Shown piece after piece: positions 1 to 4,361 of a stretch of 5,939 nt of DNA. The DNA comes from an archaeon (GTDB lineage Archaea; Nanobdellota; Nanobdellia; Pacearchaeales; GW2011-AR1): assembly GCA_030593225.1 (NCBI GenBank), contig JAUVHP010000059.1, positions 1-5,939 of the forward strand, read 5' to 3'. The notes below the pieces were generated by a model. The model made no database searches and had not been told where the DNA came from. It saw only the letters and a list, made by a program, of their open reading frames with translations. Numbering within the stretch: the first letter of the stretch is position 1; every line of letters begins with the position of its first letter. The position numbers were made by a program, and so were the translations under genes.

Positions 1-182
1 AATTTACAATTTCCAAGCACCCTAACATCTATGATATTAGCCCCCTCAAGATTCATCAAAGCCATAGCAACAGTAATTCTAGAAACATTTGTTTTGTCTG
101 CAAGTTCCTGAATAGTTAGCCCACGAGTATCTTTCTTAAGAATTCTCTTAACCTCTCCAATAACCTTATTTATTTTTCCCAT
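1..182 (-). CDS. Winged-helix HTH transcriptional regulator, N-terminal part (runs off the left edge)
   Basis: An open frame starts at ATG 182-180 and is still open at base 1, giving 60 residues of a longer protein. Residues 1-20 form a basic amphipathic helix. Then come DTRGLTIQELADKTNVSRIT (about 18-37), a classic helix-turn-helix, a second helix (VAMALMNLEGAN) and the start of a wing (IIDVRVLGNCK). The TRGLTIQELA..T.VSRITV pattern followed by a VLGN wing matches N-terminal wHTH domains of archaeal regulators, some of which carry PAS or other sensor domains behind it; what follows here is not visible. No Shine-Dalgarno lies just before the start and no TATA box sits about 25 bases upstream, so a leader of tens of bases is likely. 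The gene lies downstream of the toxin on the same strand, separated by 109 bases. I am confident of the HTH; the regulon and ligand are unknown. Confidence 0.82.
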   Translation of the reverse strand, partial: MGKINKVIGEVKRILKKDTRGLTIQELADKTNVSRITVAMALMNLEGANIIDVRVLGNCK

Positions 183-202
183 TTTTCAATAATTATTCCA
201 TG

Positions 203-230
203 TTTCGCGAGGCCTATGCGTAATGGCAAC
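203..230. repeat. CG-rich intergenic element upstream of the regulator, hairpin-capable
   Basis: A short CG-rich island in AT-rich DNA. On the minus strand, where it would be the 5' leader of the HTH gene, CCAT (227-224), CGC (221-219) and their partners GCG (209-207) and ATGG (202-199) can form an interrupted hairpin around a central AGGCCT palindrome. TTCGCGA and GGCAAC occur here in the same order as in the structured block at 3980-4002, which suggests a dispersed element; the match is short and this is tentative. Confidence 0.3.
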
Positions 231-246
231 TATACACTAGTATATA
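231..246. promoter_or_regulatory. Imperfect palindrome centred on ACTAGT, candidate operator or TATA region of the HTH gene
   Basis: TATACACTAGTATATA is a 16-bp near-palindrome (14 of 16 positions symmetric). It lies 49-64 bases upstream of the regulator start. On the minus strand it overlaps an AATATATA stretch that could serve as a TATA box, giving a start of transcription near 219-215. Dyads next to wHTH genes are often autoregulatory sites, but in such AT-rich DNA a chance dyad is possible. Confidence 0.3.
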
Positions 247-279
247 TTATTAATATTTAACATTTATAATATTCATTAG

Positions 280-293
280 TACTATATAAACTT
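280..293 (-). repeat. 14-bp direct repeat copy A (contains TATA box), at the toxin stop codon
   Basis: TACTATATAAACTT is identical to 778-791. It touches the toxin stop codon (TAA at 294-292). On the minus strand it reads as TTTATATA, a strong archaeal TATA box that could start transcription near 258-255 and give the HTH gene a leader of about 75 bases. Alternatively it marks one border of a captured toxin-antitoxin module. Confidence 0.55.
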
Positions 294-543
294 ATTTGTA
301 AATATCTCTCCTATGACCTAATTCAAGTACAAAAACTATTAATTTTTTATTTACAATTTTTAAAATAATTCTATAATCTCCAACTCTTAATCTAAAAAAT
401 TTAGTGCCAACAATTCTTTTAACAAATGAATAAGGACGAATCCTAATTTTTTCTAAAGCATTAAGAATTCGTTTATGAGTTATAACATCTATTTTATCTA
501 ATTGTTTTAATACTTTATCTGAATAAGATAACTCATAATTCAT
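292..543 (-). CDS. relE: RelE/ParE-superfamily toxin (predicted mRNA interferase)
   Basis: An 83-residue basic protein, full length for archaeal RelE. RelE toxins bind the ribosomal A site and cleave or block translated mRNA; their antitoxin neutralises them. The order fits the family: two N-terminal helices (about 8-35, with LDKI and RILNALEKI), then a beta sheet with the signature FRLRVGDYRII (50-60), and a C-terminal strand ending GHRRDIYK (76-83). The candidate active-site residues are the basic and aromatic ones of this fold (K48, R51, R53, R58, R78, R79, Y82); I infer them by family pattern, not by alignment. The ATG overlaps the antitoxin stop as ATGA, so translation is coupled. There is no separate promoter, and expression should depend on the one before the antitoxin. 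It looks intact. ParE-like gyrase inhibition is possible, since the two subfamilies share the fold. Confidence 0.9.
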   Translation of the reverse strand: MNYELSYSDKVLKQLDKIDVITHKRILNALEKIRIRPYSFVKRIVGTKFFRLRVGDYRIILKIVNKKLIVFVLELGHRRDIYK

Positions 544-758
544 AATCCCAATGCTCTTTTTATCTCTTCATGACTGTGCACTCTCCCCGCCTTAATATCT
601 TCTTCTGCTTCTTTAATATTTTTCTTTGTTTCTTCTGAAAGTTCCATAGAATCTTCAATTAGATTCCAAATAACTTCTTCAAAAGTTTCTTTAGCATAAA
701 ACTTTTTTTCAACCAAAACATTTCTTAAATCATTGCTTACTTGTATTGTTGTTGCCAT
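540..758 (-). CDS. Antitoxin partner of the RelE-type toxin (RelB-like, ribbon-helix-helix style)
   Basis: A 72-residue acidic protein encoded first in a two-gene operon, ending in an ATGA overlap with the toxin. Residues 2-36 (MATTIQVSNDLRNVL..., then ETFEEVIWNLIED) have the strand-helix-helix pattern of ribbon-helix-helix DNA-binding domains and of the short archaeal antitoxins found beside RelE. Residues 40-72 are a charged helix plus the tail AGRVHSHEEIKRALGL, resembling the toxin-wrapping C-terminus of RelB-type antitoxins. The start is supported by a TATA box (788-781) about 23-30 bases upstream, which predicts a leaderless mRNA beginning at or next to the ATG. Palindromic and repeated ACTATA sequences between TATA box and ATG would allow autorepression. 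The family assignment is firm from context; the exact antitoxin subfamily is less sure. Confidence 0.87.
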   Translation of the reverse strand: MATTIQVSNDLRNVLVEKKFYAKETFEEVIWNLIEDSMELSEETKKNIKEAEEDIKAGRVHSHEEIKRALGL

Positions 759-762
759 ATTA

Positions 763-788
763 AACTATAGTTCACTATACTATATAAA
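763..788 (-). promoter_or_regulatory. Promoter and candidate operator of the toxin-antitoxin operon
   Basis: On the minus strand TTTATATA (788-781) is a near-consensus archaeal TATA box 23-30 bases before the antitoxin ATG, fitting leaderless initiation. Between box and start lies a perfect 10-bp palindrome AACTATAGTT (763-772). Two related 8-mers, ACTATAGT (764-771) and ACTATACT (774-781), start 10 bp apart, one helical turn, and the second abuts the TATA box. Binding there would block TBP or polymerase, as expected for an autoregulated antitoxin. The operator role is inferred. Confidence 0.6.
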
Positions 789-791
789 CTT
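778..791 (-). repeat. 14-bp direct repeat copy B (TATA box of the toxin-antitoxin operon), at the stop of the 542-residue gene
   Basis: This is identical to 280-293. It touches the stop codon of the upstream membrane-protein gene (TAA at 793-791), just as copy A touches the toxin stop. The two copies bracket the whole toxin-antitoxin module, about 500 bp apart. Confidence 0.55.
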
Positions 792-2419
792 TATATTGAA
801 TAACTACCAATTATTCCATCAACAGCTTCAGAAATAGATTCTTCTTTGGATAATTCATTTGCTATATCCTTTAGAAATCTAATTCTATCTCTTTCAATCC
901 ATTCTACTAATTCATTTTCATTTAACTTAAAATCATAAGAATGTTTAGTTGAGTAACTTTCAAATTCAAAAGTAACTTCAATTCTTTCTCTAATTTTTTC
1001 TGCTTTTGTAATCTCAACAGAAACATTACCATACTCTTCCTCTAAAATTTCTTTTTCATTGTCAGTTAAAAATTCAACAACAATAGTTTTTTCCAAAGTA
1101 ATATTAATAATCTCTGTAATATTTTCTATTGTTTCATTTGTTAAATTTTCAGTCACATTTATTTCAGGAACTTCAATAAGTTCTTTTGGTTTCTCTGGAT
1201 TTTCAGTTGGAATTTTTTCATCTTTTTCTCCTGAAAAAATTGAAACCAATTCAATATTATCATAAACAAAACTAACTTTAATATCCTCGCTTTCTATTGC
1301 TAAATTTAATTTAGATAAATCAATAGAAATAGTTTGTCCAACACCACCAAGATAATCAGTGCCAAAACCCTCTTCTTTTATAGAATAATCTGTTGTTACA
1401 ATAATTTGATTATTAATAATATCTAAATCAACAACAGCTTCGTCAACAAAATCTTTATTTACTTTTACTGAACCAGATTTAATTTCTGCTGTCTCGCCCT
1501 CAGATAAATCATAAGTAAAAGATTCTCCAAAAGATGCACTTCCTTTAATTTCTTGTGCAAGTTTTAAAGAAACCTGCCCAGTTATAGTTTGAAAAAAGTT
1601 AAAACTACTTTTTAAAAATCCTCTAATAATTTCTCCAGTAATTGTTGTTTCAGCCACACTTACTTCAGAATAATCTTCTGGTTCTTCACTCACTTCTTTT
1701 AATTCTTTAACTTCTTCTTCAAGTTCTTCAATTTCTTGAACTTCAATTTCTAAATTTTCTTCAACAATTTCTTGCAATTCATCTTCAACAACTTCTTGAA
1801 CTTGTTCTTCTACTTCTTGAGCAATCTCTTCTTGAATTTTTCCCTCTTCAGAAAGTATATTTTCAGGGACTTTATTATTTTCTTTATCAGAAAAATCATT
1901 TCCAGAACTTGAAGATTTTTCAGTAAAAATATTTAATGTAAAAAAAACATCTGGGTAAACAATTTTTGTTCCAACAGCACCATAACCCTCACCACGTCCT
2001 AAAATAGATTTGTCCTCAACATAAAAATCTCCTTTAATGATTTCACCAGTAACAATATCAGACAAAGTATACTCATAAGAATTTCCTTTAACTTCAAAAA
2101 TAACTTTTGATGAAGCTGGAATTAATTCTCCCTCTTTTAAAGACAAACTTAAAACTCCTTCTAAAATTTCACCATCCTTATAATTTGAAGTTATATCTAA
2201 ACTTACTTTACCAGAAAACCTAGCATTAAAAAATAAAAATCCAGAAATTAAAACAACAATTAAAAAAATTCCCACAACCAACCAAAGAAAATTAAAATTT
2301 TTAGATTTATTTTGCACTCCGTGATACTCTGAAACAACTTTTCCATCTACACGTTTACTATGATAAGTATAAGGACCATAAAGTTTTCCGTTTTTACGAA
2401 TATATTTTTCATACACCAC
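791..2419 (-). CDS. Large membrane-anchored, Glu-rich extracytoplasmic protein, function unknown
   Basis: A 542-residue protein. Residues 1-40 are a basic cytoplasmic tail with YIRKNGKLYGPYTYHSKR. One membrane helix at about 44-65 (FLWLVVGIFLIVVLISGFLFF) is followed by a long, presumably external part. There, a beta-rich segment (68-165) precedes an extremely Glu-rich probable coiled coil (about 190-250). A second beta-rich segment (260-396) ends in a Pro/Glu linker, then five N-X-T sequons between 421 and 441. The C-terminal domain (about 445-542) contains IERDRIRFLKDIANEL. Motif pairs suggest an internal duplication: VTGEIIKG (123-130)/ITGEIIRG (260-267) and FSGKVSLD (68-75)/ITGQVSLK (279-286). 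The GTG start is chosen for its Shine-Dalgarno. I recognise the style from DPANN proteins but know no function; a cell-surface scaffold or adhesin is a guess. No enzyme motif was seen. Confidence 0.85.
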   Translation of the reverse strand: MVYEKYIRKNGKLYGPYTYHSKRVDGKVVSEYHGVQNKSKNFNFLWLVVGIFLIVVLISGFLFFNARFSGKVSLDITSNYKDGEILEGVLSLSLKEGELIPASSKVIFEVKGNSYEYTLSDIVTGEIIKGDFYVEDKSILGRGEGYGAVGTKIVYPDVFFTLNIFTEKSSSSGNDFSDKENNKVPENILSEEGKIQEEIAQEVEEQVQEVVEDELQEIVEENLEIEVQEIEELEEEVKELKEVSEEPEDYSEVSVAETTITGEIIRGFLKSSFNFFQTITGQVSLKLAQEIKGSASFGESFTYDLSEGETAEIKSGSVKVNKDFVDEAVVDLDIINNQIIVTTDYSIKEEGFGTDYLGGVGQTISIDLSKLNLAIESEDIKVSFVYDNIELVSIFSGEKDEKIPTENPEKPKELIEVPEINVTENLTNETIENITEIINITLEKTIVVEFLTDNEKEILEEEYGNVSVEITKAEKIRERIEVTFEFESYSTKHSYDFKLNENELVEWIERDRIRFLKDIANELSKEESISEAVDGIIGSYSI

Positions 2420-2425
2420 TTTTTT

Positions 2426-2430
2426 TCACC
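2426..2430 (-). promoter_or_regulatory. Shine-Dalgarno of the 542-residue gene, fixing its GTG start
   Basis: GGTGA lies 6 bases (all A) before GTG at 2419-2417. GGTGA is the core archaeal Shine-Dalgarno. A second GTG follows directly (2416-2414), but the spacing favours the first. Confidence 0.65.
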
Positions 2431-2500
2431 AATAAAAAATGTAAGTAACTAGAGTTTATTAAGATTTTGTCTCAAAAGTTTTAGCTTTAAAAGAAGAAAA

Positions 2501-2510
2501 TAAATTTATA
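2501..2510 (-). promoter_or_regulatory. Candidate TATA box for the 542-residue gene
   Basis: TATAAATTTA on the minus strand would place transcription start near 2480 and give a leader of about 60 bases, consistent with the use of a Shine-Dalgarno. The surroundings are so AT-rich that the choice is uncertain. Confidence 0.3.
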
Positions 2511-2562
2511 GGATGTTTATTTTAAAAAAGTGTTTCTGCAAATTTAAAAAGAGATTGTAATT

Positions 2563-2585
2563 GTTCTTTTGAATTAAAAAAGAAC
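2563..2585. repeat. 8-bp perfect inverted repeat in the divergent spacer
   Basis: GTTCTTTT (2563-2570) and AAAAGAAC (2578-2585) are exact complements separated by 7 bases. The spacer 2420-2699 (280 bases) otherwise holds only AT-rich DNA and the two divergent promoters. The repeat could be an operator lying between them or a weak hairpin; nothing shows which. Confidence 0.3.
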
Positions 2586-2669
2586 TTTTAAATAATAGAA
2601 GAAAAAGAAAATTAAAAAATAAATCATGTATCTCCAAACATTTTTTCAAAAATATTTACTAGGGCAAAC

Positions 2670-2679
2670 TTTAAATATA
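2670..2679 (+). promoter_or_regulatory. Promoter (TATA box) of the 223-residue secreted protein
   Basis: TTTAAATATA is centred about 25 bases before ATG 2700, with a purine-containing GGCAAAC just upstream as a possible TFB recognition element. The spacing predicts that transcription starts at or next to the ATG. There is no Shine-Dalgarno, which agrees with a leaderless mRNA. Confidence 0.6.
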
Positions 2680-2699
2680 ATATTCTATATTAATTTACA

Positions 2700-3371
2700 A
2701 TGAAAAAGATATGTTGTTTAGCTGTAGGAATAATTTTATTTTTAGCTGTTGGAGTTGTAGCCACAGCATCGACAATTCCTGAAGTTGTTGAGAAAATTAT
2801 TAGTGAGAAGGATTTGAATACTGAAGAGATTCAGAGTGTAGTGTCTGTTGATTATTCTGATTTGCCTGAACAAATAGATATAGAAAATATTGATAAAACT
2901 AATTTGGAAATTTATGAGGTTAATATTGCTAATGAGAAATTGTTTGTGCTGACTTTTGGAGGGGAACAGTTTGAATCTCCTGCACTTATTGAGCAAAGGC
3001 AATTTTTGAGTTTTGGTTATAGTGGTGAAATGACAGATGGATTTTTAGAAAGTGTTGGAGGTGTTAGTATGGCTGCAGATAGAGGATATGTTATGATGAG
3101 AGATGGAAGTATTACTGGAATTTCAACTAATTTAGATGTTGTAAATGCAGTTGATGGAAGAATTGAAATAGTAATTTATAAAAATGGTAAATCTATTAAT
3201 TTTGGAAATGAAATTAGTGCATTGTCAAATGGTGCACAAAAAGATTATGATGTTCAGTCAACAGGGGTTGTAACTTTTGAGGCAGGAGATACTATTTCTG
3301 TTTATGCAGATGGTGTCGATGATGCGATTTGGAAAGATGTTATAACTATGATTGAAATTACAACTAATTAA
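2700..3371 (+). CDS. Secreted protein with a C-terminal beta-sandwich-like domain, function unknown
   Basis: A 223-residue protein. Residues 1-24 are a clear signal peptide (MKK, a hydrophobic run to VGVV, then ATAS), without a lipobox despite Cys5-Cys6. The N-terminal half (25-100) is acidic and contains NIDKTNLEIYEVNI and KLFVLTFGGEQF, a strand-turn-strand pattern. The C-terminal half (about 128-222) begins RGYVMMRDGSITGISTNLDV and continues with RIEIVIYKNGK, GVVTFEAGDTISVY and ITMIEITT. Such alternating strands, with GSITGIS and FEAGDTISVY, recall jelly-roll modules of surface and phage-tail proteins, and I have an impression of similar DPANN secreted proteins; neither is proven. A leaderless promoter precedes it, and the 91-residue membrane protein follows after 15 bases. 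Its sense strand is richer in G and T (TTG, GTT, GGA codons) than the minus-strand genes. It may be an envelope or S-layer-associated protein. Confidence 0.85.
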   Translation: MKKICCLAVGIILFLAVGVVATASTIPEVVEKIISEKDLNTEEIQSVVSVDYSDLPEQIDIENIDKTNLEIYEVNIANEKLFVLTFGGEQFESPALIEQRQFLSFGYSGEMTDGFLESVGGVSMAADRGYVMMRDGSITGISTNLDVVNAVDGRIEIVIYKNGKSINFGNEISALSNGAQKDYDVQSTGVVTFEAGDTISVYADGVDDAIWKDVITMIEITTN

Positions 3372-3386
3372 ATTTAAAAAACGAAA

Positions 3387-3662
3387 ATGAAAAATTCAAA
3401 AATGAGTACTCAAGGAAAAATGATTGTTGCATTGATTTTTATTGTGGTTGTCCTTTTAGGAGTTATTCTTTATTCATTTGCTTTAAGACCATCTTTTAAT
3501 GGGTATGTTGTTTCAAAACAAGTTGAAGCACAAGATTTTTTAATTGTGGCAATGGTTAATCAATTACAGCAAAATGGGTATGTGCAGATTCCAGTTGGAG
3601 AAGAAGTTTTAACTTTGATTCCATATCAATCACCAGAGGAACAACAAGATATTATAGAATAA
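3387..3662 (+). CDS. Small single-pass membrane protein, function unknown
   Basis: A 91-residue protein. A short basic N-terminus (MKNSKMSTQGK) precedes one membrane helix at about 12-31 (MIVALIFIVVVLLGVILYSF) and a C-terminal part that should face outward: FNGYVVSKQVEAQDFLIVAMVNQLQQNGYVQIPVGEEVLTLIPY and an acidic tail. The amphipathic stretch 46-63 followed by GYVQIPVGEE.L.LIPY looks like a helix plus beta hairpin. I recall similar short proteins in DPANN genomes but no function. It starts 15 bases after the secreted protein, with no promoter of its own visible, so the two are probably one transcript and may work together at the envelope. No Shine-Dalgarno is seen; ATG 3402 (Met6) is an alternative start that would shorten the basic tail. 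Confidence 0.78.
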   Translation: MKNSKMSTQGKMIVALIFIVVVLLGVILYSFALRPSFNGYVVSKQVEAQDFLIVAMVNQLQQNGYVQIPVGEEVLTLIPYQSPEEQQDIIE

Positions 3663-3680
3663 TTTTGAACGCAATAGAAC

Positions 3681-3707
3681 TATTTTCCTTTTGATAAAAT
3701 TTTATTC
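3681..3707 (+). terminator. T-rich termination region after the 91-residue gene
   Basis: The plus strand has TATTTTCC, TTTTGATA and AAATTTTATTCT 18-45 bases after the stop at 3662. Archaeal RNA polymerase terminates in oligo-T without needing a hairpin. TTTTGATA (3689-3696) also has an exact inverted partner at 3733-3740, too distant to be a typical hairpin. Confidence 0.35.
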
Positions 3708-3755
3708 TAACATTTGATATGCCTAGTTTTCCTATCAAAATAATTCTTTTACTCC

Positions 3756-3806
3756 TCAGTCGTCTTTTTTCTGCCTCTTAATTTCTTGCAAAACTTTCCA
3801 AATCAT
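3756..3806 (-). other. Possible remnant resembling the aIF5B C-terminus
   Basis: Read on the minus strand from ATG 3806 this gives MIWKVLQEIKRQKKDD and a stop. The end of aIF5B in this window reads KILQEIAEIKRQKKADWG, and the DNA shares CTTTTTTCTG plus neighbouring matches. It may be a decayed copy of an IF5B gene end, or chance in low-complexity Lys/Glu sequence. It is not a credible gene on its own. Confidence 0.2.
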
Positions 3807-3810
3807 AAAA

Positions 3811-3818
3811 CTTAAATA
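3811..3818 (+). promoter_or_regulatory. TATA box before the first structured RNA
   Basis: CTTAAATA is centred 26 bases before 3841, exactly where AT-rich DNA changes to a GC-rich block. No protein gene follows on this strand, so the box points to an independent RNA. Its strength is judged by eye only. Confidence 0.45.
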
Positions 3819-3840
3819 GTTGCATATATTAAATAGTATA

Positions 3841-3910
3841 GAGGAACAGACCCTGACGAATCCCGTCCTTGAGGCGATTAGTAGGGTTGACGGGTCTACT
3901 TACTCTGTTT
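3841..3910 (+). ncRNA. Candidate small structured non-coding RNA 1, class unknown
   Basis: A GC-rich block of about 60 bases stands out in the AT-rich gap between two convergent genes, so it cannot be a leader of either. AGACCC (3848-3853) pairs with GGGTCT (3892-3897). Inside, TGACGA (3854-3859) faces TTGA (3887-3890) across a TCCC/GGG stem, an arrangement like a kink-turn (box C/D style GA/GA). A competing exact stem, CCCGTC (3862-3867) with GACGGG (3889-3894), excludes the first. AACAGA (3845-3850) can also pair with TCTGTT (3904-3909). The plus strand is favoured because a TATA box lies upstream and T-runs downstream, though the minus strand also has a TATA-like stretch at 3937-3930. It is not a tRNA, and box C/D guide RNA fits poorly (no proper C' or D boxes). 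Function unknown. Confidence 0.5.
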
Positions 3911-3919
3911 TCTTCTTTT
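3908..3919 (+). terminator. Oligo-T terminator of structured RNA 1
   Basis: TTTTCTTCTTTT follows the GC-rich block directly on the plus strand, the form of signal that archaeal RNA polymerase uses. The equivalent position for a minus-strand transcript has no T-run. Confidence 0.4.
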
Positions 3920-3930
3920 ACCAAAACATT

Positions 3931-3938
3931 TTTATATC
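3931..3938 (+). promoter_or_regulatory. TATA-like box before the second structured RNA
   Basis: TTTATATC lies about 25 bases before 3959-3960, where the second GC-rich block begins. A second candidate, TTTATATT at 3948-3955, would start transcription inside the first hairpin and fits less well. Confidence 0.35.
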
Positions 3939-3958
3939 TTATTTTGCTTTATATTTTA

Positions 3959-4039
3959 GGCAGTAATGCGCTTTAGCGCTTCGCGATTTATCGCGTGGCA
4001 ACAAAGGACTTCGGCTCTTTGAGTCCTGGTTGCTACTTA
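3959..4039 (+). ncRNA. Candidate structured RNA 2: cloverleaf-like block of three hairpins
   Basis: Three hairpins follow one another with 2-base spacers. H1 is GCGC/GCGC (3968-3971, 3976-3979) with a TTTA loop. H2 is CGCGA/TCGCG (3982-3986, 3991-3995), also with a TTTA loop. H3 is GCAAC (3998-4002) with GTTGC (4029-4033) plus AGGACT (4005-4010) with AGTCCT (4022-4027). AGTA (3962-3965) and TACT (4034-4037) can close the set into a four-way junction. Seven T follow (4040-4046) on the plus strand, fitting termination there. A TATA-like box stands upstream. On the minus strand the same block lies right after the stop of the frameshifted gene and would be the 3' end of the aIF5B transcript, so a processing or stability element is the main alternative. 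It is not a tRNA: there is no 7-base anticodon loop and no T-arm consensus. Confidence 0.45.
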
Positions 4040-4300
4040 TTTTTTTATTATCTTAATTAATTCTTCTAAATTTAACTTAACAAAATTATAATTTTTCATT
4101 TTATCTTTTTCATTATTTCTAAATGCTTTCCCAGAATCATCGATTAAAGAAGGTTTTTGAAATTTTGTCTGAACAATATCTTCTGGTTTCATATCATAAA
4201 TTATTTTTGAAATATGTTTAAAAATCATATCTTTTATTTCGTGAAAATGTCCATCAAAATCATTACAAATTTGGAAATTCACTTTCTCTACAAATCTCAA
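4037..4300 (-). CDS. C-terminal fragment of the frameshifted gene
   Basis: From a TTG codon at 4300 this frame gives 87 residues, but it stays open upstream to 4387 and reads NRFRLRFHTAIIIKLIEKAI there, which looks like real protein. TTG is therefore probably not a true start, and the fragment is the tail of the split gene. Its key segments are ICNDFDGHFHEIKDMIFKH and MKPEDIVQTKFQKPSLID. The TAA stop at 4039-4037 touches structured RNA block 2. I do not recognise the family. Confidence 0.55.
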   Translation of the reverse strand: MRFVEKVNFQICNDFDGHFHEIKDMIFKHISKIIYDMKPEDIVQTKFQKPSLIDDSGKAFRNNEKDKMKNYNFVKLNLEELIKIIKK

Positions 4301-4361
4301 ATCGTAAATTGCTTTTTCTATTAATTTTATAATAATCGCTGTATGAAATCTTAATCTAAAC

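Noticed and set aside
1059..1265. Plus-strand open frame of 68 codons
   Set aside because: It lies inside the 542-residue gene on the other strand, is Ser/Phe/Ile-rich and has no domain; it is an antisense shadow.
1680..1860. DNA repeat array or CRISPR
   Set aside because: The recurring CTTCTT and TTCTTGAA strings are the reverse of a Glu-rich coiled coil; there are no constant repeats with unique spacers.
2742..3002. Minus-strand open frame of 86 codons
   Set aside because: It is antisense to the secreted-protein gene, rich in Asn/Ile/Phe with no promoter or domain; it is a shadow.
3854..3890. Canonical box C/D guide RNA
   Set aside because: TGACGA and two TTGA could be degenerate boxes, but the guide intervals are short and no C' box is present. 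It is kept only as a kink-turn-like feature.
3841..3897. tRNA gene
   Set aside because: There is no T-arm consensus, no anticodon arm with a 7-base loop, and no 7-bp acceptor stem on either strand.
3756..3899. Longer minus-strand open frame across the GC-rich block
   Set aside because: It is open by chance through the structured block. Codon use there is unlike the genes, and the block is better explained as RNA structure.
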